24,865 bases of DNA from Conidiobolus incongruus B7586 (Eukaryota; Entomophthoromycota; Entomophthoromycetes; Entomophthorales; Conidiobolaceae). The stretch spans positions 1-24,865 of the forward strand of contig JNEM01009850.1 in NCBI GenBank assembly GCA_000697335.1, in the 5' to 3' direction. Each line of letters starts with the position of its first letter. The stretch's first letter is position 1. The notes beneath the pieces were generated by a model. That model made no database searches, was not told where the DNA came from, and saw nothing but the letters and a program-made list of their open reading frames with translations. A program made the translations under genes and the position numbers. Positions 1-12,000 of this stretch are shown piece by piece.

Positions 1-3
1 TTA

Positions 4-25
4 ATATATATATATATATATATAT
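4..25. repeat. Terminal (AT)11 microsatellite, left end
   Basis: Eleven AT units sit three bases from the window edge. The same tract at the same length is mirrored at 24841-24862. A simple repeat at both ends of a mirrored window is where short-read assemblies often break, so this may mark a contig end and not a biological boundary. Confidence 0.85.
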
Positions 26-1993
26 TATAATTGAAAGTTGATAAATTAGATAGTTTATATTATTATCACCTTTTAATATATTACAATTTATAAAAAATTA
101 AAAACATAAATGATTATTTTAATGAAAGATGATAAAAAATGATGCTCAATTATCATAATGAATTTTAATTTATTTTATTATAATTAACATTTTAGTTTTA
201 TATATTATTAAGGTGTAAAAATTGAGAAATTATGTTACTTAATTTTGATAAACATAAATTTCAATAAATGATTGCAAAAATAAATATATATTAATACGGA
301 TTAATATTATAAAGCACAATATTAAGTCACTATATCATAAATTCCTAGTTAAACTTTGTATCGAGATAATAACAAAGTAACAAATAATTTATATAATTTA
401 AATTAACAATATTACGTATAATTTGATCGAATATCATTATTTAAGTGATTATACCTAAATTTTTAAAGCGTTTATTCTGCTAAAAAATATATGGTATTTT
501 GAGCAACATATATGTAATCCTAATTAGGAGAAAAAGTTAATTGAAGTTGCACAATAAAAACAGAACATTTTATATTATTTGACAAAGATCTAACAAAATA
601 TTGGAATTGGTGATGAAATTATATATTCTTAAAGCAATAATTCCATCCGATTTGATTTATTATGGGTTGAGGTAATTTAAATTAATTTGATTGTTTCATA
701 TTATATATAAAATTAATTCAAAAATGAATATATATTAGACTTAATATTGATGATATAAACTATAAATATTAAAGGTTAAGTGAATTAACAATTATAATGC
801 TTTTGATTATTATGCATTATTTTCGATTGATTTAGATACCATCAATTAATAATTTAACATATAACAATTGCTAGTTAACAATGAAATAATTAATATAGAA
901 TTAATGAAGTCAGTAGATTAGAGTTAAATATAAATCGTCAAGTTAATCTTGGTTAATTTAATCAATTATGAAAGAAAAATTAGAAAAATCATTGCAATAT
1001 ACTAATTGGTTTATTATTTATAGAAAATGAACTGAGTTTTGAAATATAAAGCTTGGAAAATTTATTATAATTTTGAAAGTAAATTAATATGAATTAAATT
1101 TGGGTTAATTAATAAAGACATGTATGTTAAAATCAAAATATCTTCATAATGTTTTTTCAATTAACCCAGACAGTTCTCGGTTTAATACTTTGAAATACAT
1201 ATTATAAATTGAACTCTCTGGACAAAGAAGTTATAGAAGTAATGTCTTGATTAATCAACTAGTATAAATTGGTTTTAATTATATAAATTAATATGCGATC
1301 TAGAACACTGATTATCAAATTTCCTGATCTAGATAAAAACATAATGATAATTTAAAAATAAATTCTTGAATATTTAAATTTGACACATGTCAATTCGAGA
1401 CTATGAATTAATTTGTTGAAATTCTAAAAGAATGAATTGAAGTATTTTCATAGTAACAAAACCATTGAATATTGTGAATTTAATAAATCCGACCCCGAGG
1501 TAACAGTAAACAAATATGGTGTTTCAATATATTCAACATGAATCCCACAAACTGTAATAATTCTTAACTAATTTGGTATTAAAGTAATTACTCAGAATTT
1601 ATATTAACATCAAAAAAGCTCAAATTGTACAACTGTATATCTGAAAAATTTTGATGTGAAACTAAATAAGATATTATTTGATCTAATAATTTTTATTCTT
1701 GTTGAAAAAGTCAATTGCAAAAATATCGCCAAAATATTCGTTTAACTTCTAAGGATAACCTTACAACAAGTGAAGGCTTGGCTGTTATATTTTTTGCTTC
1801 TCAACAAGTATTGCGCAATCTCAATACCTTATTCAAATAAATAGAAATGGATATTTAAATCAAGTTCCCACAAGGCTGAGTCAAAATTTGAAATTCAAAA
1901 GGATCAATTCAAATTATGAGAAAATGTTGAATTAAAATTAACTCAAAATTTGTATTTATACACCACAGTTCAAAAAAGGTTTAGTTTCCTTTG

Positions 1994-1998
1994 ATTGG
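1994..1998 (-). promoter_or_regulatory. Candidate CCAAT box, left gene
   Basis: An inverted CCAAT (read as ATTGG on +) lies in a locally GC-richer patch about 660 bases before the ATG. CCAAT boxes bind the HAP/NF-Y complex in fungi. The motif is short and the distance is long, so this is only a candidate. Confidence 0.25.
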
Positions 1999-2659
1999 CT
2001 GGTGAACTTAAATAATGGATCCTTGCGTTGATTCGAACAATTCTTCCAAATATATCTTATAAATCATTGATTGCATAGAGTTGAGTTATTGATAGAATTA
2101 TTATATTAACCTAATCAGATAGATAATATTTAACTTATAACACGAGTATTTAAAAACTAAAAAGGATATCGATCAAATCAAAATCTATTTTTATAACATA
2201 ATTTACACAAAGGTGATTACAGGATTTATTAAATCCAGTTTGAATTTGAAAATTATAGATTTTGAATCTTTTATAAATAAAATAAAACGACCTAAAGTCC
2301 CCTTAAAAATAATTTTAACGCTTTTACTCGTCATTTGTTTCATGACATCACAAGTAATACCGCGAAATAGATAGATTAAATTTTATCCAAACCTAGAAGT
2401 TCCCAGACTTGATAAAATGAGATAATGATATAAAAAGAAATTTTTATTATCTAAAACTCTTTTAAAAGTATTATAGATTCTTAATTATTATATTACTTTT
2501 TATCAAATTTATTATTCCTTGTAAATAGTTATTATTTAATCTTTTTGAAAAAAAATTTTTATGTAAGTATACTATTCAATTAAAAATTCATGATTTGATA
2601 TATTGAATATTTTTAACTCATTATTCACCCTTATTGAAAGTTAATTTTATAGTTGAAAA

Positions 2660-5600
2660 ATGAGTCTCCAAGACCAAGGCGACTTAACACTGTTACATCA
2701 GCTTGACGAACAGTCAGTCACTGACTACTTGGTCGATAGGTTAAATAACTCTCAACCTTTCACCAATCTCGGTGCAAATGGTTTAGTAGTTTTAAATCCT
2801 AACCAAGATCCCAGTTTATTCAGTTCTGAAATTAGTAATCATTATATTGAGAATGGCTATAAATCCCTCGAATCCTCTCATACTCAGCTTCAACCTCACG
2901 TTTATGATATTGCTACTAAAGCCTATTTTCATATGAGGAGGTTGGGTGCTGATCAAAGTATTATTTTTTGGTAATTAATCATTTATAAATTTAATATATA
3001 TTAAATTTATATACTTTATCAAACGTTCAGTATTTAACCTTTTCTTTCAAATTAGTGGACCTGCTAACTCTGGAAAATCCTATTCATATCGGGAGTGTTT
3101 AAATCAGCTCTATAAATTAGCATTAAATCCCAAAAAACCACCAAAGGTTCCTGATCAACTTCTGCACCTTTTGAATGTTGTAGAATCCTTCAGTCAATGC
3201 AGTGCTTCCAATAACTCGAACGCATCCCGCTCGGGAATTTACCAAGAGTTGCAATTCACCAACCGCGGTAGAATTGCTGGTATCAAAACGATTTCCTACT
3301 ACTTTGAAAAATCCCGCCTGACTTGCGTGCCACCTCAAGAAGGCAACTTTGATATTTTCTATCAGTTAATTAAGAATGCTACCTTTGAAGAGAGATCTGC
3401 TTATTATTTAGACGATAGTTTCGCTTATTTACCTAGTTCGATATCTCCTCGTCAAAACTCTGACCAATATAATATTCAAGAATCTTTGAAAGCTATTAAC
3501 TTCAAGTCAAAGGCGAGAGCTAAAATTAACCAATTATTGGCTACTATTTTACATTTAGGTAACTTAGAATTCGAATCTGCCGGAGATGGTCAAGAAGTAT
3601 ACGTTAAGAATCACGATACACTCGAATTAATTGCTGGTTGGTTAGGCGTTGGTTCAGCTGACCTTGCCAATGTCTTTTCATCAAAAACTCAATTGGTTGG
3701 TAAAGAATTCTGCACTGTTTTATTGGATACTGCTGGTGCTTCTCAACAAAGAGATCACTTTGCTGTTACCCTCTATTCATTGTTATTCACTTGGATCGTT
3801 GAAGCTATTAATAGCAGATTCTGTGATGATGATGGAACAGCCAACTACATTGCTTTATTGGACCAAATTTCTTTTGAACCTCATAAGATTAACGCTCTTG
3901 ATCAATTTTGCCGTAATTTTACTAATGAAAGAATTCGTCACTTTACTTTGAATTATTTATTATCCAACGATGCCAGCTTTAGAATGGAGTTGATTAATGA
4001 TGGATTACAATTGCCTGATCACTTAATTACTACCTTCCCCTCAGCTGCTCCTCTTCTCGTTGGTCAAGATGGAGAATCCGGAATGGTAGAAGCTATCGAT
4101 CGTCATTGCCACAAGAGTGTCAGCCGCCGTGGTGAAGAACAATTACTCAACTCTCTGAACAAGAACTTTAGCAATGTACCCGAATATCTCCAAACTAATC
4201 CAGCTTCCCACTCATTCACTATTGCTCATTATGACTCTAACATTGAGTATCATCTTTACCAATTCATTGACAATAACATGGATACTATCAATGCTGAATT
4301 TGTCAAATTGTTCCAAGCTGATTCTGAAGGTTATACTCACTGCTCTAATCCTTTCCTCGTTGAGTTGTTCCAAAGTGAAGCAGTTATGACTCAACACCAT
4401 CCTAACAATCCTGATGCTATTGTTGTTGCCCAATCCCCCTCAGCTCCTATGAGAAAGCCTAGTAGAAAGCATGTTCAACGTCCTGCTCCAAAAGCAGAAT
4501 CAGAAACCAGCATGCCCACCAGAGTCGCCCAAATTAACAGCACTTTGAACGATTTATTTGCCACTATTGAAGCTACTCGCGTTTGGCCCATTTTCCATAT
4601 TAACCCATTCGGTAATTACAAGAGTCGCACACTGGACCGCAACTCCATCGTTTCCCAAGTTCAATCCTGGTGTCTCCCAAGCTTAGCTGTCAACATGGCT
4701 TTGGATCTCAGTATCACATTCACATTCGAGGAATTCCTCGCTCGTTTTGAATCCGTGACAAACTCAATAGGTCTTGATGCCTCTCGCGATCCCAAGTCTC
4801 AAATCGATGCCTTTGCTACTATCAGTGGCTTTGTTGCTGGATCTGACTACGTCCTTGGTAACACCAGGATATTTCTCAGCTTCTCTAAGTGGAAGAATCT
4901 TGAAGACTCCCTTCGCTCTGCAATTCGTGAAGAGAAGAGCCCTGCCATTGACCAAAGCTACATCGGATTTCCCAGACACGGCGATAACGACTCGATCTTC
5001 TCGGGATACGAAGGTGGACACAATCAAAGCCAATTCCCTGGTCAAATGTCCCAATTCTATGATCAAGAATTAGGGCAGCGTAATTTGAAGAACATTGGAG
5101 GCTACGGTAATTATGGTGAAGGTAATGACGACGACAATGGCTCTGTGGTACTTAGTGAAAAGCAGGTTTCTCTCCAGCCCACTGTACAAGCTTCTGGTGC
5201 TTTTAAAGATGTTGAACTTGCTGATATGTCCCCTCCTTCCCAAAACAAATCTCTTCCCGCCAAAAAAGATAAGAAGATTGAAACTAAACCCTTGACTTTT
5301 GCTAGAAAGTCTTGGGTACGCTTGACTTGGTTTTTAACTTGGTGGATCCCTAGCTGCTGCTTGTCTCGCTGTGGTAAGATGACTCGTCCCGACGTTCAAA
5401 TGGCATGGCGTGAAAAAGTTGCGATTTGTACCCTCATCTTCTTTACCTGGGTAATTATTCTCTTCATGAATATTGGTCTCGGTTTGATTTTCTGTCCACC
5501 TGATCCTGCATTCAGGTTCAACGAAATGAGCGGTGCTCGAGGTAAAAGTGCGATGGCATACATGCGTGGTCACGCTTACGATTTAGTCAAGCTCGCTAAA

Positions 5601-8327
5601 GCCCGCCATGGCAAGCCCACCATCCCCAACGGTGTGGATGCTGACATGATGGAACCACTAGAAGGCAAGGACATTACCAAGTTGTTTCCACTACCTTTAC
5701 AAACTTACTGCGCCGGATTGGACATTCCAGATAGATCGCGTCTTGACTACGATGTTGACATAACATACTTGGAGCAGCATGACTTCTCTGGCATCCCCAA
5801 CGCAGTACACAATACCGATCCATTTTCTGGCCCAACTGTCTCTAAAGACCCTTTATGGTTCGTTAATACCGCTGTCCCCTATTTAAAACTATTTCGCACT
5901 GGTCATGTCGTCTATCCCCGTGCAATTCTCAACCTTTACAGAGAACATCAGGTCAGTTGGGGAGTTATCGATGGTAATGTATACGACTTATCGGTTTACA
6001 TCAATATGACAGAATCCCAAGGTTCCAAGCCCGAATGGATGCCCAATGAAGTCATTGACATCTTTAAGTATAATTCCCGCAATGAAGTGAAGAACGCCGA
6101 TGTTACCAAATATTGGAATGAACTCAAATTAGAAACTCCCGAATTGAAAAAAAACGTCAAGACTTGCTTGGACAACGTATTTTACGTTGGTAAAATTGAC
6201 AAGAGCGAAACCTTAGATTGTCAAGTGACCAATATTTTATTGATTGTATTCTCTGGCATTGCTCTTTCCGTCGCCGCTGTCAAGTTCTTGGCTGCTTTGC
6301 AGCTCTCGGGTAAGAGAGATCCTCAAGATTACGATAAATTTGTTATTTTACAAGTTCCTTGTTATACCGAAGGTGAAGAGAGTGTTCGCAGAACTTTGGA
6401 GTCTTTGGCATTACTACAATATAGTGACAAACATAAACTTATTTTCGTAATTGCTGATGGTATGATTATTGGTAGTGGTAACGACTTGCCAACTCCAAGA
6501 ATTGTGTTGAATGTCCTAGGTGTCGATCCTAAACTTGAACCTGAATCTTTTGCTTTTAAGAGTTTGGGAGAGGGTTCTAAACAATTAAATTATGGTAAAG
6601 TTTACTCTGGTCTCTATGAAATTGAAGGTCACTCTGTACCCTACATTGTCGTTGTCAAGGTTGGATCTCCCAAGGAGGTTAGCAGACCTGGTAACAGAGG
6701 TAAACGTGATTCTCAAATTATCCTTATGCAATACTTGAACCGTGTCCACTTCGACTCTCCAATGACTCCTTTGGAACTTGAATTGTACCACCAAATGAAG
6801 AATGTGATTGGAGTTGATCCCAAGCTCTATGAATTCATTTTAATGGTTGATGCCGATACAGAAGTCTTACCCGATTCTTTGAACAGATTAATTGCTGTAA
6901 TGGCCAGAGACTCTTCAGTTATGGGTCTTTGTGGTGAAACTACACTAGTTAATGAGAACCAATCGATTACCACTATGATGCAAGTGTACGAATACTACAT
7001 CTCTCACCATTTGGCCAAGGCTTTCGAATCCTTGTTTGGTTCCGTCACCTGTTTACCTGGATGTTTCTCTATGTATCGTATTAGAACTGTTCGTAATGCT
7101 CCATTAATTATTTCTAACAAGATTTTGGAACTTTACTCTGAGAATGAAGTGGATACTTTGCACAAGAAAAATTTATTATCTTTGGGTGAAGATCGTTACT
7201 TAACAACCCTTATGTTGCAACAGTTCCCCAATTACAAGATGAAGTTCACTCCCGATGCTACATGTAGGACCGTAGTACCCGAAAAATTCAAAGTGTTACT
7301 ATCTCAGCGTAGAAGATGGATCAACTCAACCATTCACAATCTCTTCGAATTGTTATGGCTTAAGGATATGTGTGGTTTCTGCTGCTTCAGTATGAGATTT
7401 GTAGTGTTGTTAGATCTTGTAGGTACCATCATTTTGCCAGCATCTGTCGTCTACTTAGTCTACATTATTGTCGCATGGGCTACTGAATTCCAAAAGATTA
7501 ATCCCTATTCCCTTTTGATTATGGCTTCCATTTACATCCTACAAGGCCTCCTCTTCATCATCAAACAGAAATGGGAGCATGTGGGTTGGATGATATTCTA
7601 CATCTTCGCCATTCCTTTGTACAATTTCTACATCCCCATCTATTCCTACTGGCACTTCGATGATTTCAGTTGGGGTAATACTCGTGTGGTAGTTGGAGAT
7701 GGTAAGAAACAAATTATCTCCGAAGATGAAGAGCCTTTCGATCCCAACAGTGTTCCACTAATGACATGGACGGAATACGAGCAACGTAATTGGGATCGCA
7801 ATAGTTTTGTAAGTCGTGGTCAGTCCGCACTTGACTATAACCAAGCATACAATAACTCGAGTGGATTGGCGCACCCACCTCACCAAGTTGGTCTAAGTCC
7901 TTCGCGAGTCGTATCACCTATCCCTTTCAGTTCATACAACACGAGCTATCCAATGAATGTAAGCATGGCAGAGCCCTCAGTTCCCCAATTCGTTGCACCC
8001 GGTATTCGAACTTCTACGTACACTAATGCTTACTCTATTGCAGAACCAAGCCGAATGGTACTAGAAGCCACATTGCCACCCAACCCAGAACCACAAATCC
8101 TCGCTCAGCCCCAGCCCATCTACACTGGGTCTCCAACCATGCCAGCACCATTCGAGATTTCGGACGAAGCACTAGCGCAAGAAATTCGATTTATTTTGAG
8201 TACCAACGATTTAGGGACAATTACTAAGAAGTTAGTGCGTACCAAATTACAAGAGAGTTTCCAAATGGATTTGAGTCATAAAAAAGATTTTATTAATAGG
8301 ACTATTGATACGATTTTAAATCGTTAA
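2660..8327 (+). CDS. Class V/VII chitin synthase with myosin-like head, left copy
   Basis: Integral membrane glycosyltransferase that polymerises UDP-GlcNAc into chitin. Spliced as 2660-2970 plus 3056-8327, it gives 1860 aa; frames join cleanly through a codon split by the intron. Order: myosin-like head, about 1-720, with P-loop GPANSGKS (105-112), a switch I-like NNSNASRSG (156-164) and a weak switch II-like LLDQISF (371-377); membrane segments near 855-873 and 892-916; cytochrome b5-like domain near 1045-1100; membrane segment near 1163-1187; catalytic domain with CYTEGE (1206), DAD (1369-1371), GEDR (1481-1484) and QRRRW (1521-1525); C-terminal membrane segments from about 1550; WGNTR near 1641; a Ser/Pro-rich tail; a DEK_C domain (1806-1860). 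The N-terminus has family features, so the start at 2660 is favoured. It is intact. The class V versus VII choice is not certain. Confidence 0.95.
2971..3055 (+). other. 85-bp spliceosomal intron, left gene
   Basis: It starts GTAATT and ends ATTAG, with a TTTAAC branch-like site about 18 bases before the acceptor. Splicing makes one Cys codon from TG plus T and keeps the frame. Without splicing, translation stops one codon past the donor. It lies just before the P-loop codons and is the only intron seen in the gene. It contains a 28-bp perfect palindrome (2984-3011) that would fold in RNA and bring the splice sites closer. Confidence 0.9.
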
Positions 8328-8345
8328 TTTTAATATTTTTGATTT

Positions 8346-8351
8346 AATAAA
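8346..8351 (+). promoter_or_regulatory. Candidate polyadenylation signal, left gene
   Basis: AATAAA starts 19 bases after the stop codon. In such AT-rich DNA the hexamer occurs often by chance, so position is the only support. Confidence 0.3.
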
Positions 8352-8414
8352 TTGATTTTGTTTATGTTATTGAATGAATATTTTGAATTGATACTAATTC
8401 TTAATACCCAACCA

Positions 8415-8442
8415 GTTTCAATATAATAATTAAGATTGAAAC
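8415..8442. repeat. Short hairpin in 3' flank
   Basis: GTTTCAAT (8415-8422) pairs with ATTGAAAC (8435-8442) across a 12-base loop. It is about 90 bases after the stop codon and could lie in the 3' UTR. Chance is likely in this base composition. Confidence 0.3.
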
Positions 8443-8631
8443 ATTGATTATAATGTATTTAATATTATAATATTAAAAAGTTATTATTTTGAAATATTTT
8501 TCAAATCATATATAAATATATATTATTTTGATTAAGATTTATATATATGTGCTTCAAAAAGATTGATTTGTACTTTATCATAAAATAGACAGCTTTAAAC
8601 ATTTTGAACTTGATCATATAAAGAATGAAAC

Positions 8632-9062
8632 TTAAGTGTTAATCAAACACGATATAGTTATATGCTCATCAACCACACAGTACAGATATGGAAATGCAAC
8701 AGATGCCGTACCGCTAAGATCCTTTGACGGATACATCATTTGATTGATATTTTCGCCACCGAAAGACAGTTGCAATATACCTTTAATGTGACTGAAAGTT
8801 AGAGAGGAATGCTTGCTGTTTTACTTAAAATTGCCAACACCTCTGAATTGCATATTGAGATTGAGGGATAGATGACTGTGTTGTTGATCACTTGATCACT
8901 GCTTGAGATCCTTTGGTTGAAGAGTTTGGTAAAATCAGGATATTGTGAGTAGAGGTAAGATGTTAAAAGCTTCTCTCTATTTTGAATATAGTTAAATGCT
9001 TGACCCCAAGTGTTAAATGCAACCATTAACAGGATGGGGCCAAAGATTTCATCCTTTATCAA
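8632..9062 (-). pseudogene. Decayed C-terminal end of a class 3 aldehyde dehydrogenase
   Basis: The minus strand from 9062 to 8799 reads KDEIFGPIL, then NREKLLTSYLYS, then SSSDQVINNTVIYPS. These match the C-terminal part of class 3 (fatty aldehyde type) dehydrogenases, NAD(P)-dependent enzymes that oxidise aldehydes to acids. The match then moves to another frame, which shows RGVGN near 8840, one in-frame stop at 8821-8823, and TFSHIKGIL with a degraded RYPP-like end, closing at 8632. So there is a frameshift near 8860, a stop and a worn glycine loop. The NAD-binding part and catalytic Cys are absent; the match begins at a possible splice acceptor near 9054 and breaks off at the AT-rich block. 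GC is higher than in the surroundings. I found no upstream exons within the spacer. Confidence 0.8.
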
Positions 9063-9069
9063 TTTATTT

Positions 9070-12000
9070 GTTATTTAAATAATGGGAATTTTTTGCAATT
9101 GAAAAAAATAAACATTTTAATATATAAAATATAAAAATAAATAAATAAAATAAAATTAATATTTTCTTTTATTTCTAATAACTTTTTGCCATACTTTTAG
9201 CGAATTTATAACACTTAAAAAATAGTTTTTTTTATTAAACACTAAAATTTAATGTTTTACAAACTAATTAAATTTTTTTGTAGAAATTTTTTTTCCTATA
9301 AGCTGGTTTTTTAATTGTTTAAAACAATTATAATTACACAAGTTATAGTTTAAAGAAAATATTAGAATATGATAGTTTTTTCTAGCTGTTTTTAATTAGA
9401 AAGTTATTTATAACTTTTTTATATATTTTATAATTATTATATAAAATAATAGGTTTTTTAAATTATATTAAAAATATTAATTAAAAATAGTTTTTTTTAA
9501 AAAAATAATATAAAGATTACTAATAATTAATTTTATTTTACAAATTAAATAAAAATAGCATATGTTATTATAATTTATTATAATAATTAATATTTGTTTA
9601 TTAACATAAAGTTTATTTAAGGGAATTTATAAAAAAGGTTAATTTAACTTAATTTAACATTTTAATTTATATTTTAATAAAAGATTATATAAAAAATTTA
9701 AGATTTATCAATTATAATAATTTATTATAAAAGCTATAGTTTTTAACTATATTTTAAAAAGTTTTATTTAATAATAATTATTTTAACTTTTTTTAGTTAA
9801 ATTATAAAGTATTTATTTTATATTTTTATTAATTAATTTTAATTTTAATTTATTAATAATATTTTTACAAAATTCTATAACTTAATTAATTATTATTTTG
9901 ATAAAATAAAACTTGATGCCATATTTATTATATATTATAATTTGATCATCATATAAATTACTATTATTTAGTAAAAAATTGATAAAAAAACTAATATATA
10001 TATTATTTATAATTAGCTTATATATACTAATAGATTGATAATTAATACCAAAGAGTTTTCTAATAATATTTTTAAATATCTTAAAAATAATAATTATATT
10101 TAATTATAAAAAGATACCTAATTTATTAAGATATATGATATTAACTTATAAAAATAAGTTTTAAAATCAAAAACACTTATATTCTTACTAATAACTTAAT
10201 AAATATTTAATAAAATAAACATAAATTAAAAAATTAAAATCTATTATATTTATTAATAATATATATCATTAAATAATATTATTTAGTTATTAATTGGTTA
10301 AAATTTAAACCTTTAAATTTTACCTAAAGTAAGTTATAAATTTGTAAGTTTTTAGTGATAAAAAAAATTAAAACTTAGTATATTTATCTTTAATTTTTCT
10401 AACTTCTTTAAATTTATAGGGTATAGAATCAATTAACTTCTTATATTAAAAAAAGTTAATCTTGTTTTATACTTCTTAAATATATTTTTAAAGCTGATTT
10501 AAATTTTTTATTGGGGGAAAAACTTTAATAGCTTTTTTTAACTAATTTTAAAGGTATTTAATTAAATTAAAGTTAAAAAATTGAAGAAGCTACTTTATAA
10601 CTATTATTTTGTTATTTTTAAATTATTTAGTAATAAAAGCTATAATATAACAAAAAGAATTATCTTGTTAGAAAATAACATTAGATTTATTTAACTTATA
10701 TTATTCAATGGTTTTTTTAATTTATTATTTAAAATACTTTAATTTATTTTAATATTAATTCCCCTATTAATTTTATATAGATATTTTATATTTAAAGATA
10801 ATATATATCTTTAAATAATAATTAACTTACTATTATATTTTTAAGTAAAATTAACATAATAGTTATAAAGTAGTTTTATATCTTTTTATAACATTTAGTT
10901 TTGTTATTAAATATACTAAAGTATATTTTTATTTCATTAAATTAAATAACTTTATTTTAATTAATTTTAGTTTAATATTAGTAATAACATTTAAACTCCT
11001 ACTTAACTTTACAGTAAGATTTTTTTAATTAAAGGTATTTTTTTCTTAAAGTGTAAATGGTATTTATGTTAATATAAAGTATATATAATAGTATTAATGT
11101 TAACTAATATTCTTATATAGTTTTATAATTCTTGTTATATTTTTATAGTAATACTATATTTACTTATATTAACTAACTTATAAATATACTTCTTATTATA
11201 TTTATTTATAATTTTAACATACTTAAGTTTAAATTTAAATATGTTTTTATTGTTATTTTTAATAACTTTAATTGTAATATATTAGTTAATATTAATAATT
11301 CTAGCAATATCATAAGTTAATTTATCTTCTTTATAAAGTTAATTAATACACAAGTAGATTTATTTAAAGAGGAATTTAAATATAATGATACTAATAAAAA
11401 AATTTAATATATCTATAAAATATTATATAAAAAAATAACAAAGAGAAAAAAAAGATATAATTATATATTGTTAAATATATCCTTTTATCTTAAAAACCCA
11501 TAAATTTATAACTCACCTTAGTTAAATATTAAAGGTTAATATTTTTGCTAATAATTTACTAAATATATCTAAATATATTTATTTATTATCAAATAATATA
11601 CTTTAACTATATATTATAGTTTCAAGTAATCTAATATATACAATTATTTTAGTTATTAATTAAAATATATATATTTTTAATTTTATGACTCACTTTTATA
11701 AGTTAGTATATTTAACCTTTATTAGTAAATTTAATATTAATAATTTTATAATATATTATATTTATATCAGCTTATTTTAAATTAACAAAAGTTAAATATT
11801 TTTTATTAAGTTTAAGGATAATTAAAATAAAAAATTTACTAGTTACATATATAATAATTTTACTAATATAAGAATTCTTAATAAAGTTTTCATAATCCTA
11901 TCTTAATTTTAAATTTTCAAAAACTATTTGAGTACTTCTATTAAATATTTTAATTGCTTTTGGAATAATATATTGATAAACTAATTCCTTAAATAATATA

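Larger units (their letters stand above)
1..2659. other. Upstream intergenic region, left
   Basis: This is about 2.6 kb of AT-rich DNA with no convincing gene. The longest item noticed is a 44-codon open stretch on the + strand at 1706-1840 that has no ATG and no recognisable motif, so I do not call it a gene. The region must hold the promoter of the left chitin synthase. The start ATG at 2660 has an A-rich context with A at -3, good for fungal initiation. It is mirrored base for base at 22207-24865. Confidence 0.7.
1..6782 (+). repeat. Left arm of window-wide inverted repeat
   Basis: This arm is the reverse complement of 18084-24865. Every coding and intergenic segment I compared matched, and mirrored coordinates always sum to 24866, so there is no net indel. 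It carries about 2.6 kb of upstream DNA, exon 1, the intron and exon 2 of the chitin synthase up to codon 1346. The first mismatch is at 6783. Identity of AT-rich non-coding DNA and of the intron cannot come from protein constraint. It implies very recent duplication, ongoing gene conversion or an assembly duplicate. Identity was checked by eye at many points, not by a full alignment. Confidence 0.93.
8328..8631. other. 3' flank of left chitin synthase
   Basis: AT-rich DNA without a gene. It has no visible similarity to the 3' flank of the right copy (below 16515), unlike the identical 5' flanks. It holds a short hairpin at 8415-8442. Confidence 0.7.

Noticed and set aside
1706-1840. Small gene upstream of the left chitin synthase
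   Set aside because: Only 44 codons, no ATG, no motif, and no supporting splice sites seen.
3171-3173. Start of the protein at the TTG codon 3171 without exon 1
   Set aside because: The reading frame continues upstream to the intron acceptor, and exon 1 plus the P-loop match the family's N-terminus. The codon is an internal Leu.
3123-7917. Open frames of 66-100 codons overlapping the left chitin synthase on both strands, and their mirrors in the right copy
   Set aside because: They lie in other frames of a long conserved gene, have no family motifs, and recur in the mirror only because the arms are the same.
9900-9970. A short Asp-Asp-containing match to a reverse transcriptase active site in the AT-rich block
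   Set aside because: The surrounding sequence does not match the family and such short matches are expected by chance in this composition.
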